A DNA stretch of 64,000 bases from Hoeflea_A sp965249925 (GTDB lineage Bacteria > Pseudomonadota > Alphaproteobacteria > Rhizobiales > Rhizobiaceae). The notes below the pieces were generated by a model. That model was given only the letters and a program-made list of their open reading frames with translations. It was not told the origin of the DNA and made no database searches. Below are positions 16,019 to 23,538 of the stretch, one piece after another; positions within the stretch are counted from its first letter, which is position 1; every line of letters begins with the position of its first letter. A program made the position numbers and the translations under genes. Location of the stretch: assembly GCA_965249925.1 (NCBI GenBank), contig OZ252260.1, forward strand, positions 1,798,001 through 1,862,000. The letters run 5' to 3'.

Positions 16019-17107
16019 ATGTTCGAGAATCCATGGACGCTGCCGTTAGCCGGCCTGGCCGTCGGCGTGGTGATGGGGTATGTCGCGCGCCGCCACTATT
16101 TCTGCACCATGTCGGCGCTCGAGCGTCACTGGTACGCAGGCGACAGCAACGGATTGCGGTCCTGGGTGCTGGCCGCCGCCACCGCGTTGCTGGTGACGCA
16201 ACTGCTGATCGCCGTCGAATTCATCGACGTCGGGGAGAGCTTCTATCTCACCTCCAACCTGCCGATTGCCGGCAGCATCATCGGCGGTCTGATGTTCGGA
16301 TTCGGCATGGCGCTGGTCGGAACCTGTGGGTTCGGCGCCCTGGTCCGTCTCGGAGGCGGCAGTCTGCGCGCCTTTGTCGTGCTCGGCGCCATGGCGGTAT
16401 CGGCGATGGCGGCGCAGCGCGGCATTATCGCGCACTTCAGAGCCGCGGTTATCGAACCCGCATCCATCGACCTGACGCCGCATGGCGGTCAGTCACTGGC
16501 GGCGCTGGCGACAACCCTTACCGGAGTCGATCTGACGCTGGCGATCGCCGCGATAGCCGCGGCGGCCCTGTTTTATTGGGTGTTCAAGGAGCCGGCGTTC
16601 CGCCGCGACACCGGTAAGATCGTCGCCGGAACCGTCATCGGGCTGTGCATTGTCGCCGGCTGGGCCGTGACCTCCAGCCTGAGCGAGACGCTGTTTACGC
16701 CGGTGCAACTGGAATCGGCCTCCTTTGTGGCGCCGTTGGCCGATACAATGCTGCAGGTGATCACCGTCACCGGCTCGCTGCCTGATTATGGCGTCGGACT
16801 GATGGTCGGCGTACTTGCCGGCGCCGCATTGGCCGCCTGGCAGGCCGACGACGTCCGCTGGGAAGCCTGCGACGATGCACGCGAACTCGGACGCCACCTG
16901 GGCGGCGCGTTCCTGATGGGCACCGGCGGCATGTTCGCCCTCGGCTGTACCATCGGTCAGGGGGTGAGCGCGGTCTCGCTGCTGGCCATCTCGGCGCCGA
17001 TCGCCATCGTCAGCATCGTCATCGGCGCCCGCATCGGGCTGGGTGTCATCGTCGAAGGCTCACCGTTCGGATTCCTCCGCCGTCAGCAGCACGGCCCGGC
17101 GGAGTGA
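16019..17107 (+). CDS. YeeE/YedE-family transporter (SoxT / TsuA-like)
   Basis: A 362-residue membrane protein with about nine or ten hydrophobic segments and internal two-fold repeats. The three conserved cysteine-containing motifs of the thiosulfate transporter TsuA/YeeE family are seen: RHYFCTMSA near 29, VGTCGFGALVRLGGGSLR near 103 and ALGCTIGQGVS near 305. It probably imports thiosulfate or another sulfur compound; in sox clusters this gene is called soxT. The start has a strong ribosome site (GGGGAGGA). It follows soxR by 62 bases, so it is likely under SoxR control. Confidence 0.87.
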   Translation: MFENPWTLPLAGLAVGVVMGYVARRHYFCTMSALERHWYAGDSNGLRSWVLAAATALLVTQLLIAVEFIDVGESFYLTSNLPIAGSIIGGLMFGFGMALVGTCGFGALVRLGGGSLRAFVVLGAMAVSAMAAQRGIIAHFRAAVIEPASIDLTPHGGQSLAALATTLTGVDLTLAIAAIAAAALFYWVFKEPAFRRDTGKIVAGTVIGLCIVAGWAVTSSLSETLFTPVQLESASFVAPLADTMLQVITVTGSLPDYGVGLMVGVLAGAALAAWQADDVRWEACDDARELGRHLGGAFLMGTGGMFALGCTIGQGVSAVSLLAISAPIAIVSIVIGARIGLGVIVEGSPFGFLRRQQHGPAE

Positions 17108-17113
17108 AGTAGG

Positions 17114-17407
17114 CTACGTTGTTTCATCAAGCGGGTATTTTCTTTTCCCGTGTAACACTGCTTCAACGTCGATGTGATAGGCATCAGGCAAAGTATAGAT
17201 GATGCGATAGGGGGTGCGTGGAACGCTTAACTCGCGCGTGCCATCGACTTCGCCCTCCCGACCTAGCAGCGGAAAGGACTCCAACTGATCGAACGCTGCA
17301 AAGATTGCGAAAATGATACGGTTGTAGCCTTGAGGACTCAGTGGCTCGAGATAATCGCGAACCATTCGAAGGTCTGCCTTGGCCTCGTCCGAAAGCCTAA
17401 GGTGCAT
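17114..17407 (-). CDS. ParE/RelE-superfamily toxin
   Basis: A 97-residue basic protein with the ParE/RelE plasmid-stabilisation fold: an N-terminal helical pair (LRLSDEAKADLRMVRDYLEPLSPQGYNR), the LESFPLLGREG turn and strands TRELSVPRTPYRIIYTL plus VEAVLHGKRKYP. It would inhibit translation or gyrase unless bound by its antitoxin. The gene overlaps the antitoxin gene by 11 bases and ends 6 bases from the convergent end of the YeeE gene, so the pair was probably inserted inside the sox island. Confidence 0.85.
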   Translation of the reverse strand: MHLRLSDEAKADLRMVRDYLEPLSPQGYNRIIFAIFAAFDQLESFPLLGREGEVDGTRELSVPRTPYRIIYTLPDAYHIDVEAVLHGKRKYPLDETT

Positions 17408-17585
17408 CGATCCCTAATTCGCGTCTGACTTGATCAAGCGAGGTATAGGTCGTTTCGCCATTTGCCTTCCGCGCCATACGATACTCGATCAGTTCGTTCA
17501 TCCAGGCCCGATGCGCGGGTTCGATGTCACTGTCGGCGACTGGAGTCATCAGATCTTGCAGGTAATCGTCGTCAATGGTGTCCAT
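17397..17585 (-). CDS. Small antitoxin of the ParE-type pair
   Basis: A 62-residue acidic-to-neutral protein immediately upstream of the toxin and overlapping it. The C-terminal half (MNELIEYRMARKANGETTYTSLDQVRRELGI) resembles the toxin-binding tail of Phd/ParD-like addiction antitoxins. I do not see a full DNA-binding domain, so the family is uncertain. The gene order antitoxin then toxin with overlap is the main evidence. Confidence 0.72.
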   Translation of the reverse strand: MDTIDDDYLQDLMTPVADSDIEPAHRAWMNELIEYRMARKANGETTYTSLDQVRRELGIDAP

Positions 17586-17666
17586 GTGGATGACATACCA
17601 AAAAATGTGGTTGCATCAAACGGGAAAACGGATCCTGCCTATCTGGCCAAACCCGGAGACAAGGAG

Positions 17667-18626
17667 CTAGCCAGCCGCGAACCGGTAGGCGGGTCCTTGC
17701 CGTTCGACCCGGCCGATACCGCCAGCAGGCAGGTGAAATCCGATCACATGGCCTCGCTCGGCGGCCAACCGGTCGAGCAGCCGGGACCGCGTTTCGATGC
17801 CCTTCTGCGGGTCCTGGTCAGATCCGGTGGGCCAGTCCGGCCTGGCAAACGACACCACGCCGTTGAGGATCGCATCGCCGATGACGGTGACGGTGTCCGC
17901 CCCGTCATGCACGGCAAAGGAGGTGTGTCCGGGCGTATGACCGCTGGTATCCACCGCCTCGACATCCGGCAGAACCGCGTCACCGTATTCGAACAGCTGA
18001 ATCCGGTCCTCCAGCACCGCCATCCTGTTCTGCGCGCCGACGACGAAGCTTTTCCGCGCCTCGGGCGTGTTCGCCAAAGTGTCGTCAGCACGCCAATAGT
18101 CCCATTCCGCGCGGCTAATGTGGTAGTCGGCATCCGGAAAGATGACCTCGTCGAAATCGTCGAGCAGACCCCAGATGTGGTCGGGATGCGCATGGGTGAA
18201 CAGCACGTCGGTAACCTCCGCCGGATCGATACCGGCGGCCGCCAGGCTGTCCGGCAATCGTCCGGCGCTGGGCATGAAATTCGGCCCGGCGCCCACATCG
18301 AACACCACCAGACGATCGCCGTCACGCAACACCGTGATGTTGCAGGGTGGTTCGATCTGCTCGGTCGACAGGTCGTTCGCCGAAAGCAGGGCCAAGAGGT
18401 CTTCCCGCGGCACGTCGCCGAAGACAAAATCCATCGGCAGCACAAGATGGCCGTCGCTCAGGGTGGTTAACCGCTTCGATCCGAGCTCGATAATCGGGCT
18501 CTCTGCCGCCCGCGCCGGTGCAAAGCCGATCAGACCGGCACCGGTCAGCGTCAAACCCGCCAGCATGAACCGCCGCCGATCCATTACCGCGGCGCTTCTC
18601 GCGCAATGTTGCCCGGTTAGAGTCAT
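17667..18626 (-). CDS. Tat-exported metallo-beta-lactamase-fold hydrolase, SoxH-like
   Basis: A 319-residue MBL-fold protein with a Tat signal (MDRRRFMLAGLTLTGAG) and the metal-binding motif FTHAHPDHIWG, later His/Asp residues in TSGHTPGHTSF and IGDAILNG. Length and export signal agree with SoxH, the last gene of the Paracoccus sox cluster, whose role is not settled (possibly thiol or persulfide ester hydrolysis). The start at 18626 has GGGAG upstream; the ATG at 18584 would put the Tat motif at the very N-terminus and is possible. It is separated from the other sox genes by the toxin-antitoxin pair, and a dyad lies just upstream. Confidence 0.83.
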   Translation of the reverse strand: MTLTGQHCARSAAVMDRRRFMLAGLTLTGAGLIGFAPARAAESPIIELGSKRLTTLSDGHLVLPMDFVFGDVPREDLLALLSANDLSTEQIEPPCNITVLRDGDRLVVFDVGAGPNFMPSAGRLPDSLAAAGIDPAEVTDVLFTHAHPDHIWGLLDDFDEVIFPDADYHISRAEWDYWRADDTLANTPEARKSFVVGAQNRMAVLEDRIQLFEYGDAVLPDVEAVDTSGHTPGHTSFAVHDGADTVTVIGDAILNGVVSFARPDWPTGSDQDPQKGIETRSRLLDRLAAERGHVIGFHLPAGGIGRVERQGPAYRFAAG

Positions 18627-18650
18627 CGATCCGCTCCCGCGTTTTCATAA

Positions 18651-18666
18651 AAACATTTGAATGTTT
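18651..18666. promoter_or_regulatory. Inverted repeat upstream of the SoxH-like gene
   Basis: AAACATT-TG-AATGTTT has perfect 7-bp arms and lies 25 bases before the SoxH-like start, in the only AT-rich stretch of that gap. It resembles ArsR-type operators in size and symmetry and may be another SoxR site, though its half-site differs from those inside the island. Confidence 0.5.
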
Positions 18667-18700
18667 ATATGTATTAACGGAAGGAAGCAATGCGTCCGAT

Positions 18701-19318
18701 TTACGCGCTTTGCAAGCGTCGCTCGGCGAGCGCCTGTGTGATGATCTGGAAGGCGGAGGACAGGAACAGCCCGGCCATGATGGCGGCGACGAGCAGATCC
18801 GGCCAGCCGCTGGCCGTGCCCCACACCCCGAGCGCCGCCACCATCACGGCGATGTTGCCGATCGCATCGTTGCGCGAGCATAACCAGACCGAGCGCACAT
18901 TGGCGTCGCCGTCCTTGTAGCGCACCAGCAAAGCCACGCTCAGAAGATTGGCGAGCAGCGCCAGAAACCCGATCGCACCCATGACCTGCGCCTGCGGCAC
19001 GCCGGCGACGAACACCTGATAGACAGTTGAGCCAAAGACCCAGCATCCCATGACCAGCAGACTGAGGCCCTTGGCCATGGCCGCCGCGCTACGCACGCCA
19101 ATGGGCCGCCCGATCACCGCCAGGGAGAGGCCATAGGTCACGGCGTCGCCGAAGAAATCCAGCGCGTCGGCCTGTAACGCCTGTGACTTGGCCATGTGCC
19201 CGGCGATCATCTCCACCGCGAACATGCCGGCGTTGATGGAGATCACCGCCCACAGGCGTCGTTTGTAGGCGGTCGATAAACCATCGAATCCAACTTGCTG
19301 GCCGCAGCACGCACCCAT
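18701..19318 (-). CDS. Cation diffusion facilitator-type metal exporter (short form)
   Basis: A 205-residue membrane protein with about five to six hydrophobic helices. CDF-type metal residues appear in SQALQADALDFFGDAVTYG (Asp51, Asp54, Asp58) and in the second site VWLCSRNDAIGNIAV. The N-terminus has a Cys pair (MGACCGQ) that could bind soft metals. It lacks the C-terminal cytoplasmic domain of full CDF proteins. It most likely exports Zn, Cd, Co or Pb using the proton gradient. It is divergent from the MerR gene and has a MerR-type promoter, so induction by metal is expected. Confidence 0.88.
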   Translation of the reverse strand: MGACCGQQVGFDGLSTAYKRRLWAVISINAGMFAVEMIAGHMAKSQALQADALDFFGDAVTYGLSLAVIGRPIGVRSAAAMAKGLSLLVMGCWVFGSTVYQVFVAGVPQAQVMGAIGFLALLANLLSVALLVRYKDGDANVRSVWLCSRNDAIGNIAVMVAALGVWGTASGWPDLLVAAIMAGLFLSSAFQIITQALAERRLQSA

Positions 19319-19348
19319 GCATTCGCTCCTTGCGGTCGTGACAGGGAC

Positions 19349-19379
19349 AGTCTAATCTCTCTAGCGACTAGAGGTTCAA
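19349..19379 (-). promoter_or_regulatory. MerR-type promoter/operator of the CDF gene
   Basis: On the minus strand a -35 TTGAAC (19374-19379) and a -10 TAGACT (19349-19354) are separated by 19 bases. The spacer holds the dyad CTCTAG-TCG-CTAGAG (19359-19373). An over-long 19-bp spacer with a dyad inside is the hallmark of promoters activated by DNA distortion through MerR-family proteins. The divergent MerR gene starts 15 bases from the -35 box. Confidence 0.85.
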
Positions 19380-19393
19380 GAGGTTTTTTTTCC

Positions 19394-19807
19394 ATGCTTT
19401 CCATCGGCGACCTGTCGCGCCGTACCGGCGTCAAGATCCCGACCATCCGCTACTACGAGCAGATGGGGCTGATTGACGCGCCGGAGCGTACGCGCGGCAA
19501 TCAGCGCCGCTACACCAGCGAGGCGCTGCGCCGGCTTTCTTTCATCCGACACGCTCGGGATCTCGGGCTCGACATCAGCGCCATCCGCGAACTCACGACG
19601 CTCAGCGAACACCCGGACAAGCCCTGCGCCCAGGCCCACGCCATCGCCAACTCCCATCTGGCCCAGGTGCGCGACCGCATCGCAAGGCTGCGTAAGCTGG
19701 AGGGTGAACTGCGCCGCATCGTGACCAGTTGCGATGCGCACCAGGTGGCCGAATGCCGGGTGATCGAGTCCCTGGCAGACCACACCTTTTGCACCGATAA
19801 GCATTGA
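19394..19807 (+). CDS. MerR-family heavy-metal-responsive regulator
   Basis: A 137-residue MerR regulator. The N-terminal winged helix (LSIGDLSRRTGVKIPTIRYYEQMGLI) is complete. A long dimerisation helix follows, and the C-terminal end has Cys residues (TSCDAHQVAEC, HTFC) plus Cys near KPCAQAH, as in ZntR/CadR/PbrR-type metal sensors. It should activate the divergent CDF exporter. Start 19394 begins exactly at the HTH domain; the upstream in-frame ATG at 19295 would run through the promoter. No strong ribosome site is visible, only a T-rich leader. Confidence 0.92.
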   Translation: MLSIGDLSRRTGVKIPTIRYYEQMGLIDAPERTRGNQRRYTSEALRRLSFIRHARDLGLDISAIRELTTLSEHPDKPCAQAHAIANSHLAQVRDRIARLRKLEGELRRIVTSCDAHQVAECRVIESLADHTFCTDKH

Positions 19808-20061
19808 CGACGCGACAGCCGAATTCATAAATAGGATCAGCGCGCGAGGTGACCACGGCGTGGGGTGTGGCGAACGCGCGCGGTATCATACGCGTAGCCG
19901 TGCGTTGACGGTCGGCAACCCCTTGCTTCCACCTGATTTCGGCTCCGCGTTGACGGTTTGGTAACCGAAAACCTGTCAGATTGAGTCAAATTGTTGCCAA
20001 ACCTGCATGCTCAAGGCACAGCCTTACCCGTGAAGGCAAGAAATAAACCGGTAGGTCAATT

Positions 20062-20565
20062 ATGGTTTTGAAAACGCTTGTGTCCGCAACTTTTGTGTCG
20101 CTCGCACTGGCCGGCGCGGCCGTGGCGCAATCGCCCACCCAAATCAAGCAGTTCGACAACTGGGCGGCCTATTCCTACAACGGACCCAAAGGCAAGGTCT
20201 GCTACATCCTGTCGCTGCCGACGCGCAAGGAGCCCGGCAACGTCAATCATGGGGACAATTTCTTCCTGATCTCCCATCGCCCCGGTCAGAACGTCGAGTA
20301 TGAACCGCAGGCGATGATGGGCTATCAGCTGCAGGAGAACTCAAAGGTCACCGTCAGTGTCGACGGCCGCAACTTTGTACTGTTCACCAAGGGCGAATCC
20401 GCCTGGGTCGAGAATGTCGCCGAGGAACCCGCACTGGTCAACGCCATGCGTGCCGGCGCGCAAATGACCGTCAAGGCGACTTCGCGCCGCGGCACCAACA
20501 CCAACTACACCTATTCCCTGTCCGGCGTCACCGCGGCGCTTAGGGAAATCCAGAACTGCAGTTAG
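20062..20565 (+). CDS. Invasion-associated locus B (IalB)-family periplasmic protein
   Basis: A 167-residue protein with a Sec signal peptide cleaved near residue 22 (AAVAQ). The mature part has the IalB-family pattern: QFDNWAAYSYNG, KVCYILSLPTRKEP, FFLISHRP and a C-terminal Cys (IQNCS) that can pair with Cys47. The name derives from Bartonella, but most rhizobial members are not invasion factors and the role is unknown. It sits directly before rlmN, a common Rhizobiales order, and is followed by a double terminator, so it is transcribed alone. Confidence 0.85.
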   Translation: MVLKTLVSATFVSLALAGAAVAQSPTQIKQFDNWAAYSYNGPKGKVCYILSLPTRKEPGNVNHGDNFFLISHRPGQNVEYEPQAMMGYQLQENSKVTVSVDGRNFVLFTKGESAWVENVAEEPALVNAMRAGAQMTVKATSRRGTNTNYTYSLSGVTAALREIQNCS

Positions 20566-20591
20566 GCGGGGCGCGACCGCTGCCAGCCAGG

Positions 20592-20654
20592 GCCGGCCGT
20601 CGTGCCGGCCTTTTGCGTGCCCAGCGCCGGCCGTCGTGCCGGCCTTTTGCGTGC
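20592..20654 (+). terminator. Tandemly duplicated intrinsic terminator
   Basis: Two identical 29-base units (20592-20620 and 20626-20654, period 34) each contain the stem GCCGGC-CGTCGT-GCCGGC followed by TTTT. They lie between the IalB-family gene and rlmN. Each unit on its own looks like a rho-independent terminator; the copy is exact. Confidence 0.75.
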
Positions 20655-20751
20655 AAAGGGTGACGGGCCTGTCGTTTGATGATATGGCAGCGCGCCAGAA
20701 CCGCCGCATGCGCCGGCGACCGATTGTCATCCCGAAACACCGACGACCGCG

Positions 20752-21993
20752 ATGCCCCTGTCCATCGATCTGAAAGACACCGCCACCCGTGACGCCCTGT
20801 CGTCGCGGCAGGTTGCCTTCGACGACAGCGGCAAGCCGTCGCTGGTCGGCCTCGATCGCGACGAACTCGGCGCGGCGCTGCGGCAGGCCGGCGTCAAGGA
20901 CCGTCAGGTGCGCATGCGCGTCCAGCAGCTATGGCACTGGCTCTATGTGCGCGGCGTGTCGGATTTCGCCGACATGCACAACGTGTCGAAGGACTTGCGC
21001 GCCGCCCTCGCCGATCGCTTCACCATCGCCCGGCCGGAGATCGTCGACGAACAGATTTCCGAGGACGGCACGCGCAAGTGGCTGCTGCGCTTTCCGCCGC
21101 GCGGCGCCGGTAGACCGGTCGAAATCGAAACGGTCTACATTCCCGAGGACGGCCGCGGCACGCTGTGCATCTCCAGCCAGGTCGGCTGCACGCTGACCTG
21201 CTCCTTCTGCCACACCGGCACCCAGACAATGGTGCGCAACCTGAGCGCCGGCGAGATTCTGGCGCAGTTGCTGCTGGCGCGCGACCGGCTCGGCGATTTC
21301 CCCAATCGCGACACGCCGCAGGGCGCCATCGTGCCGTCGGAAGGGCGCAAGGTGTCCAACATCGTGATGATGGGCATGGGCGAGCCGCTGTATAACTTCG
21401 ATCACGTTAAAACGGCCCTGCTAATCGCCTCCGACAACGAGGGCCTGTCCCTGTCGAAGCGCCGCATCACCCTGTCGACCTCCGGTGTCGTTCCGGAAAT
21501 CTATCGCACCGGCGCCGAAATCGGCGTCATGCTGGCGATTTCGTTGCACGCGGTGCGCGACGAGCTGCGCGACGAACTGGTGCCGATCAACAAAAAGTAT
21601 CCTATCGCTGACCTGCTGCAGGCCTGCCGCGACTATCCGGGCCTCTCCAATGCCCGGCGCATCACCTTCGAATATGTGATGCTGAAGGGCGTCAACGACT
21701 CTTTGGAGGACGCGCGCGACCTGGTGCGGCTGCTCAAGGGGATTCCGGCAAAGATCAACCTCATCCCGTTCAATCCGTGGCCGGGCAGCGCCTATGAGTG
21801 TTCCGACTGGTCACAGATCGAGGCCTTCGCCGATTTCATCAACCGGGCCGGCTACGCGTCGCCGATCCGCACGCCGCGCGGCCGCGACATACTCGCCGCC
21901 TGCGGCCAGCTCAAATCGGAATCGGAACGTTTGCGCAAATCCGAGCGGCTCGCCCTGGAGGCGATGATGATCGCCGGACACGGCGAGGCCTGA
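20752..21993 (+). CDS. rlmN: Dual-specificity rRNA/tRNA adenine-C2 methyltransferase RlmN
   Basis: A 413-residue radical-SAM enzyme that methylates A2503 of 23S rRNA and A37 of some tRNAs. The iron-sulfur motif is CTLTCSFC (Cys146, Cys150, Cys153). The GEPLYNF motif (MMGMGEPLYN) and the methyl-carrying Cys in DILAACGQL near residue 384 are present. Length is normal for alphaproteobacteria. The start ATG at 20752 follows the double terminator by about 100 bases. The next membrane gene follows within 10 bases and is probably co-transcribed. Confidence 0.96.
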   Translation: MPLSIDLKDTATRDALSSRQVAFDDSGKPSLVGLDRDELGAALRQAGVKDRQVRMRVQQLWHWLYVRGVSDFADMHNVSKDLRAALADRFTIARPEIVDEQISEDGTRKWLLRFPPRGAGRPVEIETVYIPEDGRGTLCISSQVGCTLTCSFCHTGTQTMVRNLSAGEILAQLLLARDRLGDFPNRDTPQGAIVPSEGRKVSNIVMMGMGEPLYNFDHVKTALLIASDNEGLSLSKRRITLSTSGVVPEIYRTGAEIGVMLAISLHAVRDELRDELVPINKKYPIADLLQACRDYPGLSNARRITFEYVMLKGVNDSLEDARDLVRLLKGIPAKINLIPFNPWPGSAYECSDWSQIEAFADFINRAGYASPIRTPRGRDILAACGQLKSESERLRKSERLALEAMMIAGHGEA

Positions 21994-22003
21994 GGCGGCC
22001 GCG

Positions 22004-22510
22004 GTGGACCGCTACGGGCTCTTTTTCATCCGCATGGTGATGATCACGCTTGGCTACGCCGCAGCCGCGGTGACCGCCGGTGTCTCGCTGGCGCTGCTGA
22101 CCAAGTTCATCACGCCCCAACAGGCCGGTTATCTGGCCGATTCCGGCTTCGATTTCGGTCTGCTCATCGGTGCGGTGGCGCTCGGAAGCCTCGCCGGCTA
22201 TGTGGCGTTCGTCCCGGCGATGCTGGTGATCCTCGTGGCCGAGGTCGCCAAACGGCGCGACTGGCTGTTCTATGCGCTGGCCGGTGGCGCCATCGCTGCC
22301 GCAGCGCCTTTGCTGATAGCCCTGTTCACCGGCCCGGACCGCGGCGCACCGACGGATTTCGCGCTGATGAGCCTCGCCGCCGGCATGATCGGCGGCACCG
22401 CCTATTGGCTGATCGCCGGCCGCGGCGCCGGCAACTGGCTGCCCAGCGCCCGTGAAGACACGGAGACCGGTTCACCTCCGGTTTTGAACGATCTTCACCG
22501 AGAGGATTGA
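22004..22510 (+). CDS. Small four-helix membrane protein, unknown function
   Basis: A 168-residue protein starting with GTG, 10 bases after rlmN. It has four hydrophobic segments (roughly residues 8-30, 48-80, 88-106, 118-138) and a polar C-terminal tail. A membrane protein of this kind commonly follows rlmN in rhizobia. I do not recognise a characterised family, and no catalytic motif is visible. Confidence 0.75.
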   Translation: MDRYGLFFIRMVMITLGYAAAAVTAGVSLALLTKFITPQQAGYLADSGFDFGLLIGAVALGSLAGYVAFVPAMLVILVAEVAKRRDWLFYALAGGAIAAAAPLLIALFTGPDRGAPTDFALMSLAAGMIGGTAYWLIAGRGAGNWLPSAREDTETGSPPVLNDLHRED

Positions 22511-22631
22511 CACAAGGCTGCCGGAACCCACACCGGCACGCATCCAAATGCGATCGCACAGCACCAAGTGTCTGCCTTATGATATCAGGGCGAAAACTGT
22601 TGGCGTTACACAAGCACTGAGGCCAAGGCTG

Positions 22632-22874
22632 ATGGGCAACCTGCGTATTCAAAACATCCCGGACGAAGATCTCGCGGCCTTGAAGCGCCTTGCGGCGCGG
22701 AACAATCGCAGCGCCGAGGCGGAAGTGCGCGCCGCAATCAGCAATTTGGCCCGATCCGCTACAGGCAAGGATTTCGGCTCCAGGTTGCATGGTCAATACG
22801 GCGGCGCCATTGATTCCGAATTCGAGTTTGGGCGCGACAGAACGCCCTATCAGCCGGTCAATGTCGCGAAGTGA
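22632..22874 (+). CDS. FitA/VapB-like ribbon-helix-helix antitoxin (orphan)
   Basis: An 80-residue protein beginning MGNLRIQNIPDEDLAALKRLAARNNRSAEAEVRAAI, which is the Arc-type ribbon-helix-helix of FitA antitoxins that normally repress their own operon and neutralise a PIN-domain VapC/FitB toxin. The tail is of usual length. No PIN toxin follows; the next gene is a LysE exporter 4 bases away on the opposite strand. It looks like a left-over antitoxin at the edge of the inserted catabolic block. Confidence 0.75.
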   Translation: MGNLRIQNIPDEDLAALKRLAARNNRSAEAEVRAAISNLARSATGKDFGSRLHGQYGGAIDSEFEFGRDRTPYQPVNVAK

Positions 22875-22878
22875 TGAG

Positions 22879-23520
22879 TCACCGTCCCTCGGTCAGCAGG
22901 ATCCGCACCGCAAACACGGAGAATATCCCGGCGAAGAGGTAGTCGATCGCCCGCATCACCCGCCGGTTGCCGCGCAGCCAGCCGGCGAACCGCTCCGCCG
23001 CCACGACCATCGCCACCAGCAGGGGCAACGCCAGCACGCCGAAGAACAGGCCGAGAAACAGCAATTTGCCGCTAATATGCGGATCGCCGGCGCTGACGAA
23101 TTGCGGCAGGAAGGTCATGAAGAAGATGATGATCTTGGGATTGAGCAGGTTGACCATAAGTCCCTGTGTCCAGTTGGCGAGCAACGACCGATCCGTGCCT
23201 GGCGTCTTTTCGAGGCGAAACACCGCGCCGCCACGCAGAGCCCGGATTGCCAGCCACAGAAGGTACAGCGCACCGCCGGTCTTCAGCACCATGAATGCGG
23301 TTGGCGAAGCGACCACCAGCGCCGAGATGCCAAGCGCCACCAGAACGGTATGGACGAAGACACCGGTCAGCGTGCCGGCGACGCAGGCAAGCGCCGGCGA
23401 CCGCCCGTCGCTGAGCGCCCGTCCGACAAACAGCGTCATGTCGGGCCCGGGCGTTGCAATAATGACCAGCGAGGCCGCCGTGAAGGCGAGCAGGACGGTC
23501 AGGTCGGGTACAAAGGGCAT
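22879..23520 (-). CDS. LysE/RhtB-family amino-acid exporter
   Basis: A 213-residue membrane protein with about six helices and the family signature GPDMTLFVGRALSDGRSPALACVAGTLTG (positions 28-56) near the N-terminus. LysE/RhtB proteins export amino acids or related amines across the inner membrane. It starts 18 bases after the glutamine-synthetase-like gene on the same strand, so it probably belongs to the same operon and could export the product or a toxic amine substrate. Confidence 0.9.
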   Translation of the reverse strand: MPFVPDLTVLLAFTAASLVIIATPGPDMTLFVGRALSDGRSPALACVAGTLTGVFVHTVLVALGISALVVASPTAFMVLKTGGALYLLWLAIRALRGGAVFRLEKTPGTDRSLLANWTQGLMVNLLNPKIIIFFMTFLPQFVSAGDPHISGKLLFLGLFFGVLALPLLVAMVVAAERFAGWLRGNRRVMRAIDYLFAGIFSVFAVRILLTEGR

Positions 23521-23538
23521 GGTTTCCTCGATGGCTTC

